Assembly (NCBI GenBank): GCA_933822405.4
Contig: CAKOGP040001869.1
Span: 764,816-828,815 of the forward strand
Reading direction: 5' to 3'
DNA from: Cylindrotheca closterium
Taxonomy: Eukaryota > Bacillariophyta > Bacillariophyceae > Bacillariales > Bacillariaceae
DNA length: 64,000 nucleotides
Shown here in pieces: positions 54,706 through 64,000 of the stretch (position 1 is its first letter; each line of letters starts with the position of its first letter). The notes beneath the pieces are model-generated. The model was given only the letters and a program-made list of their open reading frames with translations, did no database searches and was not told the DNA's origin. The position numbers were made by a program, and so were the translations under genes.

Positions 54706-55722
54706 TCATTGTCGTTCCATTCGATGCCATTCTTCACTAATGCCTTGCCAGGTGGTGGATAGTTCCAGGGATGGTGGCATCACTTCTGATGTCAGCTGTT
54801 GAACTCCAGGAAGCAATGCTTTGGCATCGTCGAGAGTTGTACTGCTGCAAAAGTCTTCAATCCAGACCAAAATTGCAAATGCAATGGTCTGTTCAAAGCT
54901 ATCTTCATTTTCATCTTGCCCTTTCATAATGTAACCAAGTTGGTACCAATGTGCCAACCTTTGCACTGTTCGAGAATAGACCGAGCTACTGAGAGGATTG
55001 TTGTTTCTTGGCGATCCCCCCACCAGAATATACAATGGAGACGGGATTGTTGTCAACAGCAGGGATCGTATTCGTTCTTGCTTCCAAACATGAAGAAAAT
55101 ACATGGCATCTGGCTGCACAATAATATCACTATTGAATTTGGTGTTTAGAAACTCCATCTCGTCCGCGCCCCTACAATCCACCACAATGGCAGCAAATTC
55201 TTCCATTGCTCTCTCGTCGTGGTCAAGTATGGACGTGGCACGAACTGTGACTCTAATTTTCGTCCCGCCAAGAGCATCATTGACCAGAATTTGCAATCTT
55301 TGTGGCCATTCGCTGTCCATTTCTGATTTGGATAGGAGAATAATAATTTCAATTCGCTTAGGAGTCATGATTCGGTTGGCCAGGTTTTGAATCTGTGCAA
55401 TGGAAGGATAATTCTGTATTTGTCTCTTCATCACTGACGGACGCAGCTTCTTTTTTACAGATCCTAGCCCAAGCCGACTCCATATATAAGTTGCGGATGC
55501 ATCAGCAAGTCGGTGACAAATTGGATGATGGTTCTTGTCGATACCATTGAATTTTGGCAGAGTGGTGTCAAGCGTAGTCACTGATTTTGTTGCGTCCTGT
55601 ATACTTAGGCATTTCGAGCTATTCTTATTATTTTTTGTTGTGGACGTGGAGAAGAATAGAAACGTCAACAGGATGACGGCACTGACGACAAGACTCCATG
55701 AATGCCTTGCAATATGATGCAT
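54706..55722 (-). CDS. Type II membrane protein, function unknown
   Basis: Single exon, 338 residues. A signal anchor near the start (WSLVVSAVILLTFLFFS, about 9-25) is followed by a Ser/Thr/Lys stretch. A predicted alpha/beta region comes next, with RIEIIILLSKSEMDSEWPQRLQILVNDAL and FAAIVVDCRGADEMEFLNTKFNSDIIVQPD. The last third is helical (FEQTIAFAILVWIEDFC). No family recognised. It converges with the LRR gene, only 63 bases between stops. The long alternation of strands and helices and the proper start support a real gene. Confidence 0.65.
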   Translation of the reverse strand: MHHIARHSWSLVVSAVILLTFLFFSTSTTKNNKNSSKCLSIQDATKSVTTLDTTLPKFNGIDKNHHPICHRLADASATYIWSRLGLGSVKKKLRPSVMKRQIQNYPSIAQIQNLANRIMTPKRIEIIILLSKSEMDSEWPQRLQILVNDALGGTKIRVTVRATSILDHDERAMEEFAAIVVDCRGADEMEFLNTKFNSDIIVQPDAMYFLHVWKQERIRSLLLTTIPSPLYILVGGSPRNNNPLSSSVYSRTVQRLAHWYQLGYIMKGQDENEDSFEQTIAFAILVWIEDFCSSTTLDDAKALLPGVQQLTSEVMPPSLELSTTWQGISEEWHRMERQ

Positions 55723-56369
55723 TACCGGTAGGTGCAGTAGAAAGAGGAAGGATGAACTTTTAACTTGGACTCACAAATTATTCGCAGAAGAGGAGAAGGC
55801 CAGACTTTTTCGAAGGCCAGACGCCGATCAATGGATGGGTGGTACCAGGTACCGGTACCTGGTACCGGAACGGTACGAGTACCACTTTATTTTTTATTGC
55901 ACTACTGTACCGTACTGGTATGGGACGGTGTTCCCACACTTTCAGCTGTCAGTTCCCGATCAGTGAAGATGGAGAAGCTCGTGCAAGTTTCTAATTAAAG
56001 ACAGTTTCGTGGCTTTTGCCACACACAATGGTTCCTAGTGTTTCCATGGCGGGTCCTTCTTGATCCAAACGTTCTCAAGCCATTCTGGGACCTCGGTGAC
56101 AATTATGCCCTACAGAGACTAACCATCTGCTTTTCGGTCCACACACTACCACCGACCACCGACATAAGTGGGTCCCAAACGAAGCTGTATGTAAAACTGC
56201 CCTGATGTGCAGGAACTCAAGCGACTTTCTGACGTTAAATAAACTATCTATTGTCATCCCAAAATGAGAAAAAGTCATTCGAAGCAAAAAATGTCTCTTG
56301 GTGGGAGAAAGTATAATATTCCAACCACTTTTTTAAAAAATATCATTTTATTCCGATCAGTTCAAAAAA
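55723..56369. other. Intergenic with KpnI-type palindromes
   Basis: 647 bases between divergent genes. TACCGGTA occurs at 55733-55740 and again inside a perfect 26-base palindrome at 55841-55866, followed by more GGTACC-like pieces to about 55880. The last 60 bases before the next start are AT-rich (TTTTTTAAAAAATATC). Confidence 0.5.
55841..55866. repeat. 26-base perfect palindrome built from GGTACC units
   Basis: Reads GGTACC, A, GGTACC, GGTACC, T, GGTACC; each strand is identical 5'-3'. It could extrude as a cruciform or bind a dimeric factor. Confidence 0.9.
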
Positions 56370-57188
56370 ATGGTGTCACACTCTTCCTCTTGTAAGCTAG
56401 TTGTATTGGTGATTCTGGCCCTGCAGATTAATCTATTTGCTACAGCGTTTGACGGTGGTGATGATGTCAATATTGTGCTGAAGTCACCCCATCAGGCTCC
56501 GTCTGATCAGGACATGGAGGAGGAACCACTATCGTGCCATCGACTGAGGATGAGCATTCCACGGCATTTACATCCAGAAGCTCTGAAGTCTGGAAGGTGT
56601 GCTGGAATTGATAACCAAGGAGGAATCTGGTCATGCCCTCAGGACCGCCAACCAAAACGCAGTGATTTCCACTTTGGATTGCACTGTGAGGATATGGAGT
56701 TGTTGTTTTCATTGTACAGCGCAGATGAAATGGCGGGTCTTCCGCAAGACATTTTTGGGTTTGACTATCAGTCATGGTGCAAGTGCCCCAATAACAACAA
56801 CAATGTCATTGACAATAACACCAACGGCAATGCTCACAACAGCAACAACAACTTGGGTTGCGATCTATGCACTAACGGAATGATTCTGAATCAAAATGTT
56901 CAGGACAGTATTTTTAATGGTGAAACTGCTGCTGATAAAAGGTTCCAGCTTACTTGTGCGGAAGCCGCCGAATATGCCCGGTATATTACCAATGAAGAAA
57001 GGTGCGAGGATGCCTTAGATCAAGCGAGAGCCTTTTGCTGCGAGATACCACCAGAATCCTCAACGACTACACATCCACCACCAAGTCAGGATAATATGAC
57101 TTCTTATGATGTCCAACTGACCATTGGTCTAATGTTGACAGTGGTTGGTCTTTCCACCTTTTTGGTGCACGGCTCACTGCGAGCCTTG
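56370..57188 (+). CDS. Secreted Cys-rich surface protein, family member B (cut by gap)
   Basis: At least 273 residues, running into the assembly gap at 57189. Signal peptide at 1-26 (SCKLVVLVILALQINLFATA). It aligns with the gene at 34408 from FGFDYQSWCKCPN through CDLCTNG, an FNGETA-type stretch, LTCAEAAEYARYITNEERC and ARAFCC. An Asn-rich insert (NNNNNVIDNNTNGNAHNSNN) is unique to this copy. The C-terminal hydrophobic span (LTIGLMLTVVGLSTFLVHG) is a membrane segment or GPI signal. By analogy with member A the stop should be only a few codons into the gap. Confidence 0.7.
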
Positions 57189-57572
57189 NNNNNNNNNNNN
57201 NNNNNNNNNNNNNNNNNNNNNNNNNNNNNNNNNNNNNNNNNNNNNNNNNNNNNNNNNNNNNNNNNNNNNNNNNNNNNNNNNNNNNNNNNNNNNNNNNNNN
57301 NNNNNNNNNNNNNNNNNNNNNNNNNNNNNNNNNNNNNNNNNNNNNNNNNNNNNNNNNNNNNNNNNNNNNNNNNNNNNNNNNNNNNNNNNNNNNNNNNNNN
57401 NNNNNNNNNNNNNNNNNNNNNNNNNNNNNNNNNNNNNNNNNNNNNNNNNNNNNNNNNNNNNNNNNNNNNNNNNNNNNNNNNNNNNNNNNNNNNNNNNNNN
57501 NNNNNNNNNNNNNNNNNNNNNNNNNNNNNNNNNNNNNNNNNNNNNNNNNNNNNNNNNNNNNNNNNNNNNNNN
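57189..57572. other. Assembly gap (384 N)
   Basis: Run of N. It removes the 3' end of the Cys-rich gene; frames drawn across it are meaningless. Confidence 1.
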
Positions 57573-58268
57573 AAATGCTACACATGTACCCAATAGACTA
57601 CTAAATTGATAGAATAAATGACAGCTAATTTTTTAAGAAAGCACCACACGTACAGAACACACTGAACAGTAATGGGTACCCAACAGGAATGGAGAAATAC
57701 AGCAGGACTGATGATGACGAATGAATCGAGTTGAGTGGCAATAATGTACAGTACATCTTTGGCACTGCCAAACGTATTCTAGTGCTAATAATGCTGGAAC
57801 TTTTTGGACTATACAGTCAGTGGTCCTGAACCCTCTGCCAGCTGCCTGGGACCTGTTTCCCTTGACTGCCTGGATGTGGATTCCACCACGCACGAGATAC
57901 AAGTAGAGAGCATTTTGGCTCGCAAGGGATCCATGAATTTAGCATGTTTCCGGGGAAACGGCGGTGGTGTCCACTTTTGAAATTAAGAGTTGTTCTTTCT
58001 GGGAAAAACGCCACCAACGTGGCTGATTTTCTAGCGTACGAGCCCTTTTCGAGCATGTTTTTCTTCTGATCAGATTTGGTGTCCAAGTCTTTTTGCCCTA
58101 CCAGTGCACGGTCCCAAAGCAGAAAGAGTAAATGCCCCAACACTTTTGTTCCACTCACGAAACACAAAAATAAACCAAGTACAGTATATCTATTCCAGAC
58201 AATACAGTACAGTACAGTACAGCACAATACAATTCAAATCCAGCTCCTACTAAACACGTACACACACC
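57573..58268. other. Intergenic after the gap
   Basis: 696 bases. A CAGTA pentamer run (58204-58222) lies about 46 bases before the next start codon. A 136-codon minus-strand frame (57817-58227) has no recognisable protein and is not called. Confidence 0.45.
58204..58222. repeat. CAGTA pentamer run in a promoter
   Basis: Nearly four units of CAGTA, ending about 46 bases before the ATG at 58269. Confidence 0.8.
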
Positions 58269-58847
58269 ATGAAAACCTCGTGTGCCGCAGTGTTGGTAGT
58301 GTTCATCACTCTACTCGTCGGAAGCGCTAGTAGCCATTCTATGGTCGATTCCTCCACAAGATCTCGCTACATTGACACTGTCAACCTTGATGTACGAGAT
58401 GAGAAATCGCTCTTCGTGGCCAGCAATCGCCATTGCAGTATGAACCATCATCGCAATGGCAGCGAAGGATGCAGTGAACAACGATCCCGACATGCTGCTG
58501 ACAGCTCCGAGGCCCATGAAGTTTCGATTCCCAGTTCCGATCCAACGGAAAATGGGCAATGGGACAACAACCAGAACGACGTGCCTGTCTCTCTCGGAGA
58601 TCAACGCAAAAAGAACTCGAGCGTAGAGGACAGCGAACATGTTGCTTGCAAGCCAAGTGCTGCTTCCAAAAAGGAAAAGCATTCTTTTGCATACAGTGAT
58701 TTCTACTTGGCACTCGGTTTCATGGTGGGTTCTACCATCTTTGGAGCCATGTTTACCTTTGGCATATTGGCTCTCATGGAGGCCTTTGATAAAGCTACCA
58801 AACCGCAAATGGTTGATGACGATGAGGACTATGATGAGGACCTTTGA
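58269..58847 (+). CDS. Small type I membrane protein, function unknown
   Basis: Single exon, 192 residues. Signal peptide at 1-22 (CAAVLVVFITLLVGSASS), a hydrophilic Ser/Asp/His-rich ectodomain of about 120 residues with four Cys, then one membrane span (FYLALGFMVGSTIFGAMFTFGIL, about 147-170). A short acidic cytosolic tail ends DDDEDYDEDL. No family recognised. The intact signal, span and tail on an open frame support a real gene. Confidence 0.65.
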   Translation: MKTSCAAVLVVFITLLVGSASSHSMVDSSTRSRYIDTVNLDVRDEKSLFVASNRHCSMNHHRNGSEGCSEQRSRHAADSSEAHEVSIPSSDPTENGQWDNNQNDVPVSLGDQRKKNSSVEDSEHVACKPSAASKKEKHSFAYSDFYLALGFMVGSTIFGAMFTFGILALMEAFDKATKPQMVDDDEDYDEDL

Positions 58848-59334
58848 CTCCAAGCCCAGGATGGTGACTTTGGGCTTTTTGACTCCTCACAGCGAGATAA
58901 GCAGCCCATTGGGTTGCTGGTTACAACTGATTAACTCCTCAACGATATTACATCACTGAAGGACTATCCACAACCAGCGAGGGATCAAGTCCTCATCATC
59001 CGATCATGTCAAGAGAACATGGAACTCGAAAGTGGAGAAAAAAGTCTGCATCTGTGCTTGACTCACTCCATACCATCATTGCTACAGCAGCTTGCAGAAT
59101 GACACAAAAGCTTGCTTCTTGCAGGTCAAATGCTTCTGTCAAGCTGTGCCTTTCGCTAATCCTCCACACGATGGGGATCATAGAGCCACCAATAGTGCAT
59201 GCTCTGCTACAGGAACTCAACTGAAGTTATCCACAAGGAACTCTTCTATCAATTGGATCCTACTGTATCTATTAAAATAGAATTAGAAAATTCTATGCTA
59301 TGCCCACCAATCCATTCAATTCAAATCTTTTACA
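58848..59334. other. Intergenic, convergent
   Basis: 487 bases between convergent stops. Short frames on both strands only; nothing recognised. Confidence 0.45.
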
Positions 59335-60264
59335 TTAGTCTTCAAACGTGAAAGCTTCATTGAGATACTTATAGCTAAGACCGACAAAGACAGCAGCCGA
59401 CAAGCCTGCTTCGGCTTGCCACGGGATGGAATCACTATACAAAACTCCACGAGCCATGAAGGTTGCAGTCAAGGGAATGATGCCAATGGCGAAAAGTTCG
59501 GCATTGCAGATTTTGATCATTCGTTGTGCGAGGGCCTCGCTCATGGGTTCAAATTCACCATTGCGCTTGGCAATGCTTCTCTTGACTATAATGGTCGTGT
59601 TGAAAAATGAAGCTGGAACAGCAGGAAAGGGAAAAAGTATTAGTACACTTGCAATCGGATCCAATGATCAGGATCAAACATGTCAGTCAATCTTACATGC
59701 TCCAAAGATACCAAGGAAACAAATCTTCAGCCAAAAGAGTGGTTCGTGGGAGTAGAAATCGAATCCCTTTTCATAGGCGGTCGCACGTAAATATCCAGTA
59801 TACGTAATGAGTAATCCCCAAAAGCCAAAGGCAATATCAGCGGCAGCAAGGAAATCCTCTTCCCTTTCCGACATGTTTGGTTTGATGGTAAGTCGTTCAA
59901 TCATGACACATGCCAACATTCCCAGTAGAGAAGCATAGTGACCATAGGCTGCCAAGGCACCGGGAATGGCGGTGGCAGTAAAGGCGGTTGCTGCAGAGGC
60001 AGATGCAGGAGTTCCAATCATGGCAAGAGCTCCCAGTGCTAGCGCCTTGGTTTCCGCAGAATCACCTATTTTCATGTTTGGCTCCAATAAGGTCGTCTCG
60101 TGATGGTCCAGATGAAAGGGGTCATATTGGGATAGCTTATTATTCTTGGCACTCAGCGAAACATCAGTGAGGGTTCGAGCGCTTTGTGGCACAAAGGAAA
60201 AGGCTGTTGGTGTTGTTGATACCAAAAATAAAGTTGCAAGCTGGAAGACTCTCATGTCAGACAC
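59335..60264 (-). CDS. Plastid DUF2214-like membrane protein
   Basis: Exon 1 is 60264-59697 and exon 2 is 59612-59335; the intron has GTAAG..TTCCAG ends; 281 residues (three fewer if the Met at 60255 is used). The leader ends PTAFSFVPQ, a clear AFS plastid motif. After a ~60-residue linker come four hydrophobic helices: ALAAYGHYASLLGMLACVMIE, ADIAFGFWGLLITYTGYLRA, LFWLKICFLGIFGASSFFN and a last pair in exon 2 around IKICNAELFAIGIIPLTATFMARG. This order fits DUF2214, a family of cyanobacterial and plastid membrane proteins. His in the first helix and the YEKG loop are typical. Function unknown. Confidence 0.78.
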
Positions 60265-60697
60265 GTCGGTTAATGGTTGCGATTATTGATGTGTGATGGG
60301 CATGGCAGGGTGATGGCATACGGTAGCAGGTGTTGATGTGCAATCTTTGACTCATTCGATTGTAAGATTGATTACAATGATCCAGATAACACAGGATAAA
60401 AGTGCTGGATACCGCAGGACCAGTGACGGGTAAAATAAAGTATACCTACTATTCACTACCTATTCATACTGTAGAGATTTTGGAATTTAATGAAAATAGC
60501 AAGTATTTATGAACATCTTAGAATAGGACTACTGTAGCAATTGGTTCTTGTCCACAGACGGTTGTTGGTTTGTAAACAGGATAAGAACGAATTGCCATCC
60601 TATCTCCCTCTTATTCAGGCACAATTCTCCAAGAAACAGAATAAGAAAGAGAATGAATCATCACTTTGGACAGTTCTAGACGATGATGCCAATCCTG
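60265..60697. other. Intergenic, same-strand genes
   Basis: 433 bases containing the promoter of the DUF2214 gene and the 3' end of the LRR gene. No other feature. Confidence 0.45.
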
Positions 60698-63286
60698 TTA
60701 CAGGGCTTGGCAAAACTCGGTGCTGCAGCAATCGCAACATTCACACTTGTGCACGGAACAGTCCGCACCAAGTTTTTTCAATGAATATCCAGGATCTTTC
60801 ATTTCGCAAATCGCTTGTGGGAAATCTCCCGACAAGTTATTGCCTTGCAACTCAAGGGTTTGCAAGGCAATCAGTTCGCTCAGTTCTGCTGGAATTTGAC
60901 CAGACAAGCTATTGTCATTGAGCCATAGTTGTTGGAGGTTGTCAAGATTGCCAAACGACGCTGGAATGGTTCCTTCCAGGCCGTTGCCTGCCAAGTTGAG
61001 CGACCCAAGTGTTTGAATGTCACCAATGAAGCTGTAGAGTGCGCCTCCAAGATTTGGATTGTTGCTGGCAAAGTGCTCAAACAATTTTGGCATTCCCTCC
61101 AAGTAGGACAAATCTCCAGTGATTTGAGCATCACTAATGTAGAAATACTCGAGACTTGGCAATTGAGCAAACTCGGTTGGAATGGACGTCTGGAATGTGC
61201 ATCCATCAAGAAGCAACCATGTCAAGTGATCCAAGCCTTCAAAGTTGGATGCAACGAGACCACCGTTGATTTGAGTATGAGACGCATCAAATTCAATGAT
61301 TCCGGATGGTAGCTTTGGAATGGATCCTCCAAAACCAGTCTTTCCAATGAACAGGTATTCTGAAAGGAAAAAGTGCATGAGAGAAGGATTCATAGAAGTA
61401 CGTCCAATGGCGAAATAGAGAAAACTTACTGAGAGAGCTTCCCAATTCGGATACCCAGTGACTATCGTTTCCATTGCCGAGACCAGTATTCAAGTATAAG
61501 TCAAGACTTCTCAAGTTGCCAGCGCCAGTCGAACGGTAACCATCAGATGCCAAAAGTGTAACCTCAGGAGGAAATTGACCGCTGAGACCATTGTCATATA
61601 GATTAATTCCAACAATCACATTGTCGTCATCACAAGAAACACCAAAGAATCCACCGCAGGGGGCAAGGTCATCTTGTGACCACCCATCAGCAGTCACCCA
61701 TCCAGATCCTCCAGTTGCATAGTAGATGCAGTACAACACATAATATTGGATTAGTTTCTGAGCGCTTAAAGACTCTGAACCTTCTTGTCGTTCGACGCGT
61801 TGCAAAGCCTTGTATTGATATGAGCTTGGATCTTCAAATTCGACGCCGCCAAAGTAAGAGTTGGGCTCCAATCGTCCTTGGAGAATGGCAATCAGAGGAA
61901 TAATGTTGCCGTCGTCACCTCCCACACGATCCGTCACGGTCGGACTGCTAGTACCTACAGGCGCTTCAGTCGGGACCATGGTTGGGCTCTTGGTAGGGGT
62001 CGTTGTGGGTGCCTTGGTAGGTGCTTTGGTTGGGCTTGGAGTTGGGCGAGGAGTGACGGGTGCCCTTGTTGGTACCGTTACAATTGGAGCCTTGGTTGGA
62101 GTGACCGTTGGTGTGGGAGTCTTTGTCGGCTTGCTGGTGGGAGAAGCGGTTGGCGATTGTGTGGTAGGCGTCTTTGTTGGAGTTCCTGTTGGAGCTCTAG
62201 TAGGACGACCAGTTGGTGTTTGAGTTGGTTGCAAAGAGACGGGAGTCCTTGTCGGTGCGACGGTTGGAGTCTTTGTGGGGACCAGGGTAGGTTCTACCGT
62301 TGGCACGACAATCAAAGAAGGCCCGACTGTTCCAGTACGATCACTTAGGTCCACAGTTGGGGATCTAGTTGGATCTTTGGTGAGTCGGGCGATGGGAGCC
62401 TCTGTGGCAGCAGTTGCCGTTGGCTCACTGGTAGGAACCTCAGTGCGATCACTTAGATCAATGGTTGGAGATCTGGTTGGGTTCTTAGTGAGTCGGACGA
62501 CAGGGGCCTTTGTTGCCGCTGCCGTTGGTTCACTGGTCGGAAAAGAGATAGTGCCACCCGCTGGCGGGGTAGTTCCGGCCCGATCTCCATCATCGACACT
62601 CAAATTGTTGGCGTCGTCGAAACTTCCATTGTCCATGCTGATAGGACCTTCATCCACACTAATAGGACCTTCATCGATACTGATTGGACCTTCGTCAACG
62701 CTGATAGCATCATTGCTAATTGCGTCATTGCTGACTGCAATAGGAGTTTTGGTGGGCATGGCAGATGGGTACCCCGAAGGCATGGCAGATGGATAAGCGG
62801 AAGGCATTTGGCTGGGCATTTGACTGGGCATTGATGATGGGTTCATTGAAACGTTTCCTTTGCCTCCCTTGCCCGACTTCTTGGACGACTTCTTGGACGA
62901 CTTGGAAGACTTTTTGGATGTCTCTCCTCCTTTGCCGCCCTTTCCTTTTCCGTCTTTGGTTGAGGTCGTCGTGTCCATCTTGTTATTTTTGCCCTTGCCG
63001 CCTTTGCCCTTGCCGGCCAAGTTTCTGTCGCCATTGGCTCGCTATTCAAAGAGCAGAGTAGAGTAGTTGAATGGAGAAGAACACTGTGAGTATTACGTGC
63101 AAGGTAATCGTTGATTCCGATCGGATAAATTTGCAGTGTGACTGCCATCGTCGTTGTCGTCGTCGTTTCGTCGTCACTCACCATTTCGATAGTGCGAAGG
63201 TTGCCTCCATTGTTCGTTCTCGCTGCAACCTCGATAGAAGCATCCAAGAGGAGGCAGGCACAATATAGCACTGAAAGGAACTTCAT
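60698..63286 (-). CDS. Secreted LRR protein with Pro/Thr-rich mucin-like stalk
   Basis: Three exons: 63286-63182, 63041-61430 and 61359-60698; all introns GT..AG and phases fit; 792 residues. Signal peptide MKFLSVLYCACLLLDASIEVAA, then a Gly/Lys-rich block (GKGKGGKG, KKSSKKSGKGGKG) and MPSQMPS repeats. A block of DEGPISIDEGPISV repeats follows, then a long stalk of about 200 residues with PT spaced every four or five residues (TPTKTPTxxPT). The C-terminal half has a cap (ADGWSQDDLAPCGGFFGVSC) and LRRs such as LGSLNLAGNGLEGTIP and LQTLELQGNNLSGDFP. It ends with a Cys-rich tail (HKCECCDCC). The stalk is probably heavily O-glycosylated, a cell-wall or adhesion protein. Related to the LRR gene at 52960. 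Confidence 0.85.
61940..62560 (-). repeat. Pro/Thr-rich degenerate minisatellite in the LRR stalk
   Basis: Short imperfect units, 12-15 bases, encoding PTxxPT-type steps on the minus strand. A larger internal duplication is visible: LTKDPTRSPTVDLSDR and LTKNPTRSPTIDLSDR are copies about 114 bases apart. Confidence 0.8.
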
Positions 63287-63706
63287 ATTGTTATATCGTT
63301 GTTGATGTCTGTGTGGATTGTGACAATTTGGAATTCTCAAAATGCCAATTGACGGCTTCTCTTGGTTTGACTCCCTTGCATGACTCTTGTCACGCTTTGA
63401 ATTTGAACACTACGTCCCGACGGGCGCGTTTGAGATTTTGAACCCACGCACATAGGTCCGGGGGTTAGAGCGGGTAAATTTTTCAACTGCATCCCATTGG
63501 CCGCGCGCGGTCATCGTAGTTCTTGCTAAGAAGTTCAAAACTCGTGCTGTTCCGACTAGTCGAATATTCCTTTGGATTGCAATATATTATTACGCGTGAC
63601 GTGACTATAATAGTTTCAGTACTGTACTGTTCAACTTTGCACCTTCAGTGTGAAAGACACAAAAGTACCAGGTACATGTACTGTACGAGTTAGATTGTCA
63701 ACAACA
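63287..63706. promoter_or_regulatory. Divergent upstream region at the right edge
   Basis: 420 bases between the LRR gene and the last gene. It has a GC-rich patch (GGCCGCGCGCGG, about 63499-63510) and a GTACTGTAC-like piece near 63677, close to the last start. Confidence 0.45.
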
Positions 63707-64000
63707 ATGATTCTATCCAGAGCCCCCCTTTACATATCCCTCTATGCTTGTTCGATCGCAGTGACGAATGCCTTCCTTCCCAATTCTGCATCATCGATTG
63801 GAAGAATCACCACCATCACTTCCGGAGAACACAACAAAGAAGTTTCTTCCAGTACTAGTTTATCAGCAAATTTCTTGCAGGATTTCTTGAAAGGGTCTCC
63901 ATCGCTACCATTGACGGGTCGCAATTGTCAAGCTAGAGATTTAATGCAAGATTTGATCCAAAACAAAAAGTGTTTTGCTAGCGAAGTGGGTGCCTTGGCC
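63707..64000 (+). CDS. Plastid-targeted protein, 5' part
   Basis: 98 codons are visible and the frame runs off the right edge. The leader has a signal peptide (MILSRAPLYISLYACSIAV) followed by TNAFLPNSAS, a good NAF plastid motif. The mature start is helical with SLSANFLQDFLKGSPS and CQARDLMQDLIQNKKCF. The window ends before any diagnostic domain, so the product is unknown. Confidence 0.65.
   Translation, partial: MILSRAPLYISLYACSIAVTNAFLPNSASSIGRITTITSGEHNKEVSSSTSLSANFLQDFLKGSPSLPLTGRNCQARDLMQDLIQNKKCFASEVGALA

Noticed and set aside
57817..58227. 136-codon minus-strand frame after the gap
   Set aside because: No recognisable protein and it overlaps the promoter of the gene at 58269.

Overview
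This window is nuclear DNA of a photosynthetic stramenopile, most likely a diatom. The evidence is consistent across it: genes carry short introns of about 70 to 120 bases with GT..AG ends, and intergenic gaps are small. Many predicted proteins begin with a signal peptide followed by a phenylalanine-type transit motif (SAF, AFS, NAF, GF), the leader needed to enter a secondary red-lineage plastid. Plastid translation, translocation and lumen genes sit beside mitochondrial, ER-export and cell-surface genes. I cannot name the species from the sequence alone.

Layout. 1-4.3 kb: the 3' part of a U32/DUF3656 protein, a plastid CPBP membrane protease and a plastid fibrillin. 4.4-8.1 kb: a plastid membrane protein of unknown function and a secreted trypsin-like protease with extra C-terminal modules. 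8.5-11.3 kb: a divergent pair of plastid genes, ribosomal protein S1 and a SecE-like translocon subunit. 11.6-17.5 kb: an FAD monooxygenase, two small unknown proteins, the mitochondrial ATP synthase OSCP subunit and the import motor subunit Pam16. 18-29 kb: one giant gene for a Sec16-like ER exit site scaffold of about 3,638 residues carrying 27 WW domains by my count. 29-36 kb: a large disordered basic protein, an LRR/RNI-like protein and a Cys-rich surface protein. 35.8-39.3 kb: plastid ribosomal protein L15, tRNA-Phe(GAA) and a zinc-ribbon/apolipoprotein-L-like membrane protein. 39.3-41.3 kb is a gene-poor stretch with a broken EF-hand gene. 41.3-50 kb: a lipase-3-like hydrolase, a sulfotransferase-like protein, a tandem pair of Tat-targeted thylakoid lumen EF-hand proteins, a PAO/TIC55-type Rieske oxygenase and a DUF3431-like protein. 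50.4-64 kb: an FAD glycerol-3-phosphate dehydrogenase-like enzyme with a membrane hairpin inserted in it, two LRR surface proteins with the same Cys-rich tail, a second member of the Cys-rich surface family (cut by a 384-base assembly gap), a DUF2214 plastid protein and the start of another plastid-targeted gene.

Most genes are independent units, as expected in a eukaryote. Several sit head to head with short shared upstream regions (RPS1/SecE 382 bases; lumen protein/Rieske oxygenase 207 bases). The most unusual object is the WW-repeat Sec16. Also notable are the lumenal EF-hand pair, the membrane-inserted dehydrogenase and two diatom-type surface protein families represented twice each. All exon junctions were placed by eye from GT/AG sites and reading-frame phase; transcript data would settle them.
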